From Promethearchaeia archaeon (GTDB lineage: Archaea; Asgardarchaeota; Lokiarchaeia; Sigyniarchaeales; SOKP01): 64,000 nt of DNA. Positions 27,832 through 37,313 of this stretch are shown here, in pieces (position 1 is the first letter of the stretch; each line of letters starts with the position of its first letter). The position numbers were made by a program, and so were the translations under genes. The stretch is taken from the NCBI GenBank assembly GCA_029856145.1, contig JAHQWK010000016.1:1-64000 (forward strand), written 5' to 3'. Under the pieces are notes generated by a model. That model did not search any database, was not told the DNA's origin, and worked only from the letters and a program-made list of their open reading frames with translations.

Positions 27832-28269
27832 ATGAGGAAAGCAGGTTATAAATTTTTAGATCACACCGCTGATGTTTCAGTCGAAGCTAAAGGTACAACC
27901 TTAGAAGAAGCTTTTGAACAAACCGTTTATAGCTTAATGGAAACAATTACTCCTAGTTTAAGATCAATATCACCTGAAATTGAAAGAATCATAACAATTG
28001 AAGCAGAAGATAAAGAAGCTTTATTATTTGACTTTTTAACAGAATTTCTTTACATTTTTGACGTAGACGAACTAATTTTTAATGAAATAAAAATTCATCC
28101 AATAAAAAAAGATCAAAAAAAATATTATCTAAAGGCCGTTGCAAAAGGAGAAAAGTTTGATAAGCTCAAACATGAACCCGGTACTGAAGTTAAGGCTATA
28201 ACTTATTCTTTTATGAATCTTGAAGAAAAAAAGAATAGAGTTAAAATAAATATTGTATTTGATATTTAA
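27832..28269 (+). CDS. archease, RtcB ligase activator
   Basis: 145 residues and a clear archease: GYKFLDHTADVSVEAKG at the N-terminus with the conserved His-Asp pair, LLFDFLTEFLYIFDVDE in the middle and GTEVKAITYSFM near the C-terminus. Archease activates RtcB guanylylation and allows multiple turnover in tRNA splicing. It is convergent with the RtcB gene, the two stops being about 25 bases apart. Together with the intron-bearing tRNA and protein genes of this window, this forms a local splicing theme. Confidence 0.95.
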   Translation: MRKAGYKFLDHTADVSVEAKGTTLEEAFEQTVYSLMETITPSLRSISPEIERIITIEAEDKEALLFDFLTEFLYIFDVDELIFNEIKIHPIKKDQKKYYLKAVAKGEKFDKLKHEPGTEVKAITYSFMNLEEKKNRVKINIVFDI

Positions 28270-28293
28270 ATCAAAATTAATAATCAGATAAAA

Positions 28294-29766
28294 TTATCCC
28301 TTTACTACACCTATTGGAACTAGTCTTACTATTTTTTCAACGATTCCAAGATCTTGGCTGACCTGAACAACTTGATCTATATCTTTATATGCACCAGGGG
28401 CCTCTTCAGCGATTATCTTCATCGAAGCAGCTCGTATCATGATACCTTGTTTACTTAAATTGTCTTTAACTCGCTCTCCCCAATATTTCTTAGTAGCTTT
28501 TGTTCTAGACATTACTCTTCCAGCACCATGCGCTGTAGAACCAAATGATAGATCCATTGCATTCTTTTTACCAACACAGAGATAAGATGCAGAACCCATC
28601 GTTCCTGGGATTAATACAGGTTGTCCTATAGATTTATACTCAGGCGGTAGATCAGGATGATTTGGCGGAAATGCTCTTGTAGCACCTTTTCTATGAACAT
28701 TTAATTTCATTTTTTTACCATCAATTTCATGTTCTTCTATTTTTAAAATATTATGGCAAACTCCATAGATTAAATGTAAACCTAAAGTGTCTATATCCTT
28801 TCTTAAGGTATTCTGAAAGGACTCTCTTAACCAATGCGTAATTAATTGACGGTTGGTAAATCCAAAATTAGCTGCACATGCCATTTGTTTTAGATAGTTC
28901 TGTGCTTCAGGTTTATTTGCTGGAACACATGCTAATTCTCTATCAGGAACTTTTATATTGTATTTTTTCATTGCTTGTTCGATATTGCGCAAAGAATCTG
29001 TACATACTTGATGTCCAAGAGCTCTGCTCCCTGTATGAACCATAACAGTAACTTGATTCTTCTCATGTATTCCTAAAGTTTTAGCAATACTTTGATTATA
29101 AATTTCATTAACTTTTTGTATTTCTAGAAAGTGATTTCCACTTCCCAAAGAACCAAGTTGTTTTATAGCACGTTGTTTTGCTTTTTGTGAAACTAAACTA
29201 GCATCTGCATCCTTTAAACATCCATTTTCTTCTAAATGTTTAAGGTCCTCATCAAAAGCATAATCGTTGTCTACTGCCCATTTCACACCATTATTTAAAA
29301 CTTTATCTAATTCTGAATAGCTTATATTTAGTTTACCTTTCGATCCCAAACCTGAAGGAATATTATCAAAGATTGTATTCAACAGATTAGGAAGCACACT
29401 CTTAATATCTTTAAGAAATAAATTTGATCTTAATAATCTTACACCACAATTAATATCATATCCAACACCCCCGGGAGAAATCATTCCATTCTCTGCGTCT
29501 GTCCCAGCAACACCCCCGATACAAAAACCATATCCCTGATGAGCATCTGAAAGAGCAATAGCATGTTTTTGTATCCCAGGTAAACAGGCAACATTACAAA
29601 TTTGATCTAGAGTCCTATCTTGCTTTATTTTCTCTAAAATATATTCATTAGCATAAATTTTTACGGGGACCCTCATCTGAAATTTTTCGATATTTCCTTT
29701 AACCCGTGTCATTAATGTCTTTGGAGGAATCTCATAGATATTGTCATCAATTTTATTAACATTCAT
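28294..29766 (-). CDS. rtcB: tRNA/RNA-splicing ligase RtcB
   Basis: 490 residues, continuous, without intein. Active-site features are GGVGYDINCGVRLL (metal-binding Asp/Cys), GSGNHFLEIQ, HTGSRALGHQV, HRKGATRAFPP and the guanylylated His in HGAGRVMSR. RtcB joins 2',3'-cyclic phosphate and 5'-OH ends left by the archaeal splicing endonuclease, sealing tRNA and mRNA exons using GTP. It is paired with a convergent archease gene. Confidence 0.97.
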   Translation of the reverse strand: MNVNKIDDNIYEIPPKTLMTRVKGNIEKFQMRVPVKIYANEYILEKIKQDRTLDQICNVACLPGIQKHAIALSDAHQGYGFCIGGVAGTDAENGMISPGGVGYDINCGVRLLRSNLFLKDIKSVLPNLLNTIFDNIPSGLGSKGKLNISYSELDKVLNNGVKWAVDNDYAFDEDLKHLEENGCLKDADASLVSQKAKQRAIKQLGSLGSGNHFLEIQKVNEIYNQSIAKTLGIHEKNQVTVMVHTGSRALGHQVCTDSLRNIEQAMKKYNIKVPDRELACVPANKPEAQNYLKQMACAANFGFTNRQLITHWLRESFQNTLRKDIDTLGLHLIYGVCHNILKIEEHEIDGKKMKLNVHRKGATRAFPPNHPDLPPEYKSIGQPVLIPGTMGSASYLCVGKKNAMDLSFGSTAHGAGRVMSRTKATKKYWGERVKDNLSKQGIMIRAASMKIIAEEAPGAYKDIDQVVQVSQDLGIVEKIVRLVPIGVVKG

Positions 29767-29927
29767 ACTAACTTTATAAGTAAAACAGTTTTGAAAAATC
29801 TTTTCCTTTATTCTTATAAAATGTCAAAAATTAATAAAATCAATGAAATAACAAAATTTATGGGGCTTCTTTGAAAATTAAATCGATATCAATTAAAAAA
29901 GAGTTGGTAAAAAAATCAAAAAGAGTC

Positions 29928-30653
29928 TTATTTTATATCGATAAACGAAATTAAACCCAAGTCATCTAAACTTTTCATTATTTTCTGGATCTCTGACTCT
30001 GGCCGGCCTCCTTCCTCAGCGATCTCACCAATCGTATGAAATCCATCCGCTAAATGCGCAATCTTATACTCCTTCTTGTTTACAAATCCCTGTGTAATAA
30101 CTTGCTTGGGAAGCCTCTTCGCTGTCCACTCCGGTTTCTGATCCCGAACCTGACGCAAATCTTCATCCGATAACATTAAACCCTTCTTTGCAATCTGCTT
30201 CTGAGATTTCTGAAAATCTTTCTTAAAAATCTTCAAAATTGGAAGTTTTAATTGGATCTCAGCAAGTTTACCATTTTCTAAAATCTTGTCAATAATTTGG
30301 TCAAAATCTCGGAAGATTCGGACGTCTCCGGACCAATTTTCAATCTGATCGCCATATTTGGCTATAAATTTATCAATGATATCGGTTAGAGCTTTGTGTG
30401 TTATTTTAGCATCGTCATTCTTATCAGCAGCAGCAGTTATTAACACACCCTCTTTAAAAACTAATAATAAATAAAATACCTGCATGTCAATTACTTTCAA
30501 TTCTCCAGATCCCTTCGAAAATTCGACACTGAAATCCTTTAATGCCGTTAGAAAGCCGCTAACTAAATCTTGATTAAATTCAATCCTCCCATACTTCCGA
30601 TGGATTAAGCAAATTCCTGTGTATTGGTGGATAAGGTAAACATTATGTAACAA
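29928..30653 (-). CDS. longin-like domain protein with C-terminal winged helix
   Basis: 241 residues. Residues 1-130 fit a longin/roadblock-type profilin-like fold: LHNVYLIHQYTGICLIHRKYG, then DLVSGFLTALKDFSVEF and GVLITAAADKNDD, followed by helices ending IIDKILENG. A basic linker leads to a winged-helix-like end (about 195-240: HLADGFHTIGEIAEEGGRPESEIQKIMKSL). Longin domains are found in eukaryotic trafficking proteins and are enriched in Asgard genomes. Base composition is visibly richer in G+C than the surroundings (for example 29990-30180). The function is inferred only from fold resemblance. Confidence 0.65.
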   Translation of the reverse strand: MLHNVYLIHQYTGICLIHRKYGRIEFNQDLVSGFLTALKDFSVEFSKGSGELKVIDMQVFYLLLVFKEGVLITAAADKNDDAKITHKALTDIIDKFIAKYGDQIENWSGDVRIFRDFDQIIDKILENGKLAEIQLKLPILKIFKKDFQKSQKQIAKKGLMLSDEDLRQVRDQKPEWTAKRLPKQVITQGFVNKKEYKIAHLADGFHTIGEIAEEGGRPESEIQKIMKSLDDLGLISFIDIK

Positions 30654-30984
30654 GTTTTTACATACCTCAGTTATAATATTTTAATTGTATATTTAATAGA
30701 ATTATACTAATTTAAATTTCTTTATAAGACATTTAGATCATTTTTTTTTTATTATATATTTGAAATTAAATTATTAATTAACTCTTGATTAAATATAGTA
30801 CGCTGCATTTCTATTTTCTAATAAGGAGCGTAAGTTATCACATCAGATTACCTAATGGAACTTCTCTTAAGTAGTCTATAAAAAAGTTAATGTTGATCTA
30901 TTATTATAAAATCGGTTTATGACAAATAAAAATTAAAAAAAAAGGAATTTAGTTAGTAGTTTTTTATATTTCTTTATATTTCAT
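30654..30984. other. gene-free spacer
   Basis: 331 bases between the longin-like gene and the end of the broken solute-binding protein gene. Mostly AT-rich, with a less biased core around 30800-30890. No open frame, tRNA-like fold or obvious repeat was seen. Confidence 0.5.
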
Positions 30985-32742
30985 TTATGCGGTTTCGCGA
31001 TAAGTTGGATACCAGTATAAGTTCCTCATAGTATTATATGGGAAACCCTTCAAGGATGCAGCGTGCACAAAATAGAGTTTATCATACTCTAAGCCCATAT
31101 GGTATCGATATTTGTCCATAATTAAATATTGAAGTTTCATATAGTATCCATATCTCGTTTCAGTATCGGTTTCAGAAGCAGCGAGATCTAAATACATGTT
31201 TATTTGAGGATTATTAATTCGAGCAAAATTTGATGAAGATGCTGGATTTACTAATGGATCAATCATATTGAAGGTTTCAAAGTAATCAGGGCCCCATCCG
31301 ACATAATAGATATGGAGTCTTTCAGGATGATTTTGTCCCAATAGTATGAATTGGCTCCAAGTCAATATTTGTATGTTAATTTCAATTCCAATTAAGTCCA
31401 TATCATATGTAAATCGTTGAATTAGGAGTTCCATGAAATGACTTCCTTGTCTATGACGGAAATTAAACTGATTTGCAGTAAAGTTACCTACATCTGGAAC
31501 CCATGCGGATGCTTTCCATAGAGCTTCATCAAGACCAGGAGTAAAGATATCTCCAACCTGACTGCCAATTTCCCATCCTACACCAAAACCCATTTTCTGC
31601 ATTTGTTGTCTGGCATAGGGAATATTAAAAACACCACCTTTAACTGAAGCATTATGAGCAGGAAAACCGGGAGGAACTAAGGAATTAGCTTTCACAGTAG
31701 TGCCTTCATCTATTTCTTCGTTAAGATATGTAAAGTTAAAGGCAGATGATATAGCTTTTCTCCATGTAATATTTATATAAGGGGAGTTAAAAGCAATATA
31801 CCAATAGATAGAACCATTGATAAAATCATTAACTCCATCTCCAGTTACCGTGATAGCAGTACTCGCATTAAAGGATTCTTGTAGTGCAGCAATACCCTGG
31901 CCTAAGTAGTCAATATCTCCAGCCAACATAGCATTATTAGCGGTGACAGCATCTCTATAATAGAGATAGACAATTTCATCCCAATAAGCGGGTTCTCTCC
32001 AATATCTATCCCAACGCTCAAATCTAATCTCTGAATTTGGCACATAACTAACAAATTTGAATGGACCAGTCCCTATGGCTAGATCCGTGCCGAGTTCTAA
32101 CATCTCATTTACAGGAGTAGAATCAGGATGCACAATTGAACTTGCTGCATAGGCTAATAGTCCTTCAGCAGGAGCAAATGGACCATTTAATACAAGAGTA
32201 ACTTCTAAGTTATCAGTTGGATTAACAAAACTGAGAGATTCATTAAAAATTGGTGTTTCATCGGCAAATTTATAAAGAGAGTGTGGAAACGCCATATGAT
32301 GAGGATCTGTTAAAGTTCCTGTCCAGTTGCCAAAAAAATTTATTCTTGTAAAGGTATGGATAACACATTCTCCAGTAAGTAATTCACCATCATGGAAATA
32401 TACATTTGGTCGTAATTGGAATGTGATATTTGTGCCTAAAGGCGTGCTTTGGAAGTCCCAAGATGAGGCAAGTCTTCCTACAAGTGGAAATTCAGGGTCA
32501 GATAAATTTTAAGCGATTAAAGGTTCAACTACCTGACGAAGCATATCATTTGAAACACCGTCCCATGTATCACATGGATCCATGGTAACGGGGTTGGAAA
32601 CTGCTGCTATTTTAACTACTTCAAAAGTAGGAATTGGTTTAATTAATCCAAGCATCACAGCCATCATAACGTTTCCAACACCAGAGGCTGCTAATACTAC
32701 TGCTAAGATGATTATCGCTAAATTTTTTTTCTCCATTTCCAT
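30985..32742 (-). pseudogene. family 5 (peptide-type) ABC transporter substrate-binding protein with in-frame TAA
   Basis: One reading frame of 585 codons broken by a single TAA at 32509-32511. The N-terminal piece (about 77 residues) has a hydrophobic signal/anchor (LAIIILAVVLAASGVGNVM) and the family opening VSNPVTMDPCDTWDG...QVVEPLIA. After the stop the same frame continues NLSDPEFPLVGRLASSWDF, GTNITFQLRPNVYFHDGELLTGE and on to the end, with no frame change. One base change (TAT or TAC to TAA) would explain it, since relatives usually have an aromatic residue there. A recent pseudogene, a base-call error or stop readthrough are all possible. No permease genes are adjacent. Confidence 0.8.
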
Positions 32743-32852
32743 AATAAATACACGATATATTTTTTTTGATTTTTTGTTAAAAATTTTGTTTTTTTATAAG
32801 TAAACCTTTTCAGTTTTTACTTTATTTTTATATGTAAATTATAGATTAATTA

Positions 32853-32970
32853 AAACACGAAGATCTTTTATTTAAATATTATTCTTAATCTCTTTGGAAA
32901 ATCTAGATTCCCTACATATCAAGATATTCTGAAATAATTGATTCTTCCGAATTTTCAAGATATTAGCGAA
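32853..32970 (+). repeat. diverged direct repeat, copy A
   Basis: About 120 bases alignable without gaps to copy B near 33412. Shared words include GAAGATC, TTTATTTAAAT, AAAATCT, ACAT, ATATT and TTCC in the same order and spacing. Roughly two thirds of positions match by eye. Confidence 0.5.
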
Positions 32971-33411
32971 GAATTAGGTTTTCCTCCCTAATTCCCATAT
33001 TTCAAAATTCTCCTGATATTGATATGATTTTGATATATAGATATTTCTTCTTGAAGGTATACTTCCAGGAGAATATCTCATATCTCTCAATACGAAAATG
33101 GAAAAGAAGAAAGAGAGAGAATAAATAGGCGGATATAAACAAAACTTTTTCAATACAGTATTATCATTTTTCATATTATTGACGATTTGTGTGATCTATA
33201 ATTTATTTAATAACATAATTAACAAGGTACAATCCTAAGAAAATTATTAAATTGCAAAGACATGAAAGATCTCTACTGATTTCTAAAAATTTAATTCTTC
33301 AATATCCCTATTTATTAACACTCTCTATTTTAATTAGCTTGATAGTATTTTAAATTTTAAAGATGTATTTTTAGAGTTTTACTTCCGTTTAAATTGTTAA
33401 TTTCGTTAGAA

Positions 33412-33529
33412 TTAAATCATGAAGATCATTTATTTAAATCTTCTTTTTGATGTTTTCTTAAAATCTGTTTTTCCAACATTTCTAAATATTAGTATAAAAT
33501 TAATTTTTCCATAGCTTCGAGAAATTAGA
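33412..33529 (+). repeat. diverged direct repeat, copy B
   Basis: Second copy of the repeat, about 560 bases downstream of copy A and equally spaced internally. The origin could be a duplicated leader or promoter region from a solute-binding protein locus; no function is evident. Confidence 0.5.
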
Positions 33530-33734
33530 GAAAAATGATTCCATTTTGAATTATTCTTTCTTATCAAAATATATTAACACAATAGAAATTTTAAAAAATA
33601 TCAATATCTCCTTCTAGCTTATATGCAAATAAATTAGATTCTAATTTATTGAAATGCCAAACCAATAAATCTTAAAAAAGTTGATATTAAGTATTACATT
33701 AATCAGAACTATAAATATCAAAAAAAGATCTAAT

Positions 33735-34049
33735 ATGAATCACTATATTTTCCTTGTAACTGTACCCAATATAGAAGAAGGTAAAAAAATAGCAAAACTT
33801 TTAGTTGAAAGTAAACTCGCTGCATGCGTAAATATTATTCATAATATTTTATCCATTTATAGATGGAAGGGAGAAATTGAGGAAGACAATGAGTACTTAT
33901 TACTTATTAAAACAATTGAAGAAAATAATAAACTCATAATACAAAAAATTAATGAAATTCACAGTTATGAAACACCAGAATGTATTGGATTTAAAATTGA
34001 AAAAGGTTCTGAAAAATATTTAAACTGGATCACTGAAGTTGTAGAATAA
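33735..34049 (+). CDS. cutA: CutA-like divalent cation tolerance protein
   Basis: 104 residues from the ATG at 33735 (an upstream in-frame ATG at 33681 would add 18 unrelated residues). The CutA1 pattern is clear: VTVPNIEEGKKIAKLLVESKLAACVNII, then IYRWKGEIEEDNEYLLLIKT and HSYETPE. CutA forms very stable trimers with a ferredoxin-like fold and has been linked to copper tolerance. It starts a co-directional series running to about 41 kb. Confidence 0.93.
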   Translation: MNHYIFLVTVPNIEEGKKIAKLLVESKLAACVNIIHNILSIYRWKGEIEEDNEYLLLIKTIEENNKLIIQKINEIHSYETPECIGFKIEKGSEKYLNWITEVVE

Positions 34050-34072
34050 TACCAAATTTGATTTTTTAAAAC

Positions 34073-34906
34073 ATGACAAGTATTTTTCAAATAGATTGGA
34101 TTTCTGTTGACATTATCATAATTATCTTATTACTTCTATTACTTTTTAGTGTGAAAATGTTCAAAATTACTCATCGATGGCGTTATTCTTTTTCAAATCA
34201 AGCCTTAGAACATATATGCTTCTCGCAAGCGCGTAAAAAATCGAAAAATCAAATATTTTTAACAAAGAAATGGTGTCTGACTAGGAATTCATCTCTTAAA
34301 GAAAACTTTAGTAATCTTCCTCTAATTCTAATATTTAGAACGAATTATAAAAGAAAGCTCTTAAGAGTTTTTACTGAAGGTTTAAGTAGTTATGGTTTTA
34401 ATGTTATAAACATCAAAGCTAAAATCAACCATATTCCAGATAGCAGGATATTGGAAAAAACATTGATTGATGAGTGGAATTCACTTATTTCAGCAATATT
34501 TGATGATTTCAAATTAACAGAAGTTCTGATAAAATCAAAATATATTCTTATAAGTCATTCAAAATCTATTATTTCTTACAAACAAATTTTATCAGGTTCT
34601 GATATTAAGGGTGCTATTTTGATTAATCCAAAGCTAAACAAAAAAATTTCTTCTGATTATTATAATATATTTAAAAATAACTCTATAAATGGTCAAATAT
34701 ATACAATTTTTAGTAGAAAATCAACATTTATCTTTAAAAATAAACATTTAATTAAGTTTTTAAAAGAAATCACTCCTCAAAAAAATAATATTTTAAAGCA
34801 TTTAACCATAGAGAAAGCCACATATTCCTTTAAGTATTACGAAACTATTGTATTAGGCATGATTATTGATATTATAGAGAATAAATTACTAAAATCAAAA
34901 ATCTAA
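34073..34906 (+). CDS. single-pass membrane protein with alpha/beta-hydrolase-like domain
   Basis: 277 residues. One N-terminal membrane helix at about 12-28 (a run of I and L) is followed by a soluble alpha/beta region. LPLILIFRTNYKRKLLRVFTEGLSSYGF and KYILISHSKSI (about 161-171) resemble the first strand and nucleophile elbow of an alpha/beta hydrolase, but the elbow reads SHSKS rather than GxSxG and later catalytic residues cannot be assigned. Possibly an inactive relative. It lies 23 bases after cutA and 10 bases before the nucleotidyltransferase gene. Confidence 0.5.
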   Translation: MTSIFQIDWISVDIIIIILLLLLLFSVKMFKITHRWRYSFSNQALEHICFSQARKKSKNQIFLTKKWCLTRNSSLKENFSNLPLILIFRTNYKRKLLRVFTEGLSSYGFNVINIKAKINHIPDSRILEKTLIDEWNSLISAIFDDFKLTEVLIKSKYILISHSKSIISYKQILSGSDIKGAILINPKLNKKISSDYYNIFKNNSINGQIYTIFSRKSTFIFKNKHLIKFLKEITPQKNNILKHLTIEKATYSFKYYETIVLGMIIDIIENKLLKSKI

Positions 34907-34915
34907 TTTTGAGTT

Positions 34916-35623
34916 ATGAAAAAAGAAAATATCTTAAGAGATCATTTTGAAAAAATAACCTATTCTAAAGAAGATTGGATTCTCTTAAGACAAAAAAGGA
35001 ATTATGCTATTAATTTATTAGATATGTTCGTTAAAGAAGGTTTCAATCCATTTATCCACGGAAGCATTGCCCGTGGCGATATCCATGAAAATAGCGATAT
35101 CGATCTCATCTTTTTTCAACAAATTCCTCCATTTCAAATAGAACTTATTTTAGAAAAAAATGGTTTTAAAAACTATTTTAGAGAAATAATAATGGCTACT
35201 CCCTTAGATTCTATTAAACTTTATATCCATTTAAGTGAATTAGAGAATATTACATTACCTTTATCCAAATTTGAGAAAAAAACAATGGAATTCTATGATT
35301 TTGGGGGAAAAATGGATATGCATCAATTGAAATTGGATGTAAGAGTAACTGGTATCGACAAAAGATTAGTATTAATCAAACCAAATTCTCAAGGGCACGA
35401 AGAAATTTCTATTATTGGCAATGAAGTTAATGCCGCGAAAGAAGTAGGGATTAGTATTAATACATTAAATGAAAGAAAAAAAGTACTTCTAAGAAGAGAA
35501 AAGTATGGAAGAACTGGAGTATTTCTAAAAAGACACCTTCAGATTAATGAAACTACAGAGGAAGTTTTAAAAAAATTAGCAGATAGAAAATCAATCATAA
35601 GAAAAAAATTATTTAAAAAATGA
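34916..35623 (+). CDS. predicted nucleotidyltransferase (Pol beta superfamily)
   Basis: 235 residues. The catalytic signature HGSIARGDIHENSDIDL (about 43-59) has the GS and D-x-D residues of minimal nucleotidyltransferases. A C-terminal basic helical region (LNERKKVLLRREKYGRTG) may bind RNA. I recall such proteins as an uncharacterised conserved archaeal group. The stop overlaps the start of the radical SAM gene by 4 bases, so translation is probably coupled. The nucleotide and the acceptor are unknown. Confidence 0.8.
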   Translation: MKKENILRDHFEKITYSKEDWILLRQKRNYAINLLDMFVKEGFNPFIHGSIARGDIHENSDIDLIFFQQIPPFQIELILEKNGFKNYFREIIMATPLDSIKLYIHLSELENITLPLSKFEKKTMEFYDFGGKMDMHQLKLDVRVTGIDKRLVLIKPNSQGHEEISIIGNEVNAAKEVGISINTLNERKKVLLRREKYGRTGVFLKRHLQINETTEEVLKKLADRKSIIRKKLFKK

Positions 35624-36771
35624 AAAAAGTAAAATTAGAAAAATCAAAAGGCGAAACTTACTATATTAAAGGAAAGGGTATTCCTAAAGGATGCAAATAT
35701 TGTTTAAAAGGATCTAAAGTAGTTTTATTTTTAAATGGTATCTGCCAAAAACCAGATCATTGTTCTTGGTACTGTCCAATTTCAGAAGAAAGGAGAGGGA
35801 AAGATATAACATTTGCTGATGAAATACAAATTAAAAATAAAGAAGAATTACTCCAAGAAATTGATATAATTAATGCTCAAGGAATGAGTATTACTGGGGG
35901 AGAACCACTTTCAGAATTAAATCTTGAAAAAACTATTGATTATATTAATTATGTTAAAGCAGCGAAAGGAAAAAAGTTCCACATCCATTTATATACAAAT
36001 GGTATTGATTTTAATGAAAATATTGCTAAAAGACTTTCTCTTGCGGGATTAGATGAAATAAGATTCCACCCTGCAAGAAAACACTGGTTAAATATTAAAA
36101 AGGCTCTAAATAAAAAAATAAGTGTAGGAGCAGAAGTTCCAGTTATCCCAGGAAATAAAAATAAAAAGTATCTTGAGGAATTTATACGTTATTTAGACAA
36201 TATCGGTGTAGATTTTATTAATTTAAATGAATTTGAATTTTGTTTTCCTAATAGTCAGTCACTTAAGGATCGAGGATTCAAATTGAAAAAAGATTCAATT
36301 GCTGCTGTTGTCAATAGTCAAGAAACAGCTTTTAATCTAATTCGAAAATTAGGGACTGAAGTTAATATAAAGATGCATTTCTGTTCAATAAGAGCTAAAG
36401 ATTATCATCAATTGAAGAATAGATATATTCGGAGAGCTAATAATGTTAAATTACCTTATGAAGTAATTACTGAAGAAGGACTTTTACTATATGCACAAAT
36501 TGAAGGAGAAGAAAAAGAACTGGATAAATTTTATGAAAATCTATTATTTGATCTCAAAATTCATGATAAATTGTTATCCTATGAAGAAAAATATATTAGA
36601 ATGCCCTTCTATATTTCAATCGAAGATCATGTCATATCCTTAATAGAAAGATATGAGCTAAAAGGATATATAATAGAAACTTTACCTTTTAGACGTTTAA
36701 AATACAAACAAATAACAGAAAAGACTCCTATAAAAGTATTTAAGAATGAAAATGGTCTTAATGGAAATTAA
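35620..36771 (+). CDS. radical SAM protein with atypical CX5CX3C motif (COG2108-like)
   Basis: 383 residues. The N-terminus has CKYC (about 21-24), then the cluster motif C-QKPDH-C-SWY-C (about 45-55) instead of the standard CX3CX2C. SAM-binding elements follow: MSITGGEPLSE (the GGE motif), then HLYTNGI and RFHPA. The overall pattern resembles the archaeal family related to pyruvate-formate-lyase activase. Its reaction is unknown. Translationally coupled to the upstream nucleotidyltransferase, which suggests a shared RNA or cofactor modification pathway (inference). Confidence 0.8.
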   Translation: MKKVKLEKSKGETYYIKGKGIPKGCKYCLKGSKVVLFLNGICQKPDHCSWYCPISEERRGKDITFADEIQIKNKEELLQEIDIINAQGMSITGGEPLSELNLEKTIDYINYVKAAKGKKFHIHLYTNGIDFNENIAKRLSLAGLDEIRFHPARKHWLNIKKALNKKISVGAEVPVIPGNKNKKYLEEFIRYLDNIGVDFINLNEFEFCFPNSQSLKDRGFKLKKDSIAAVVNSQETAFNLIRKLGTEVNIKMHFCSIRAKDYHQLKNRYIRRANNVKLPYEVITEEGLLLYAQIEGEEKELDKFYENLLFDLKIHDKLLSYEEKYIRMPFYISIEDHVISLIERYELKGYIIETLPFRRLKYKQITEKTPIKVFKNENGLNGN

Positions 36772-37219
36772 AAAGGTAACTTTAAAAGATTTAAAGCGAA
36801 TCGTAAATCTTGAGCAAAAAATTTTTAAAAAGAATGCATTTTCAAAGGATTTAATAAAAAATTTGATTGAAAATAATGCACTCTTTTTAAAATTGGAAAT
36901 TGGTAACGTAAAAAAAAAATTAATTGGTTTTATAATAGTTATAATGGATAAAAAGGATAGAGCCAATATGATTAATTTTCTTATTAAACCAGAATTTCAA
37001 AATAAAGGTTTTGGTTCATATATTCTTCAAAAAACTATAGATAAAATAAAAGATTTAAAGGGAATTAAAAAAATAGTATTAAATGTTCAAATAAGTAATT
37101 CTGCTGCTATTAAATTGTATGAAAAATTTAAATTCAAAAAAAATCCAGCAATTCTTGAAAATTACTATCCATCTGGAGAATCTGCGTTTCTTATGGAATT
37201 GAAATTAGAAATTAACTAA
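36761..37219 (+). CDS. GNAT N-acetyltransferase (RimI-like)
   Basis: About 152 residues from the ATG at 36761; ATGs at 36746 and 36752 are alternatives, all inside the end of the radical SAM gene. The acetyl-CoA-binding motif A is FLIKPEFQNKGFGSYIL, with Q-x-x-G-x-G, and SNSAAIKLYEKFKFKK is motif B. These match RimI-type protein N-terminal acetyltransferases, which are common single-copy archaeal proteins. The substrate is inferred only from the family. Confidence 0.85.
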   Translation: MEIKKVTLKDLKRIVNLEQKIFKKNAFSKDLIKNLIENNALFLKLEIGNVKKKLIGFIIVIMDKKDRANMINFLIKPEFQNKGFGSYILQKTIDKIKDLKGIKKIVLNVQISNSAAIKLYEKFKFKKNPAILENYYPSGESAFLMELKLEIN

Positions 37220-37313
37220 AACTAAAACTTATAAATAAATTCTATTATATTTTTTGTAAATATATCAATTTAATTATTTTACGAGAATTTAAAATAAAAG
37301 GTGTTAAATAAAA

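Larger units (their letters stand above)
32743..33734. other. about 1 kb gene-free region with diverged direct repeat
   Basis: Between the broken solute-binding protein gene and cutA. It contains a degenerate direct repeat (separate entries). A 66-codon minus-strand frame at 32974-33174 has low-complexity composition and no start context, so I do not call it. No tRNA or structured RNA was recognised. Confidence 0.55.

Noticed and set aside
30985..32742. Frameshift in the solute-binding protein gene
   Set aside because: Both pieces are in the same frame; only one TAA codon separates them.
32974..33174. 66-codon minus-strand open frame in the gene-free region
   Set aside because: No ribosome binding site, odd composition, and it partly overlaps the direct repeat; likely chance.
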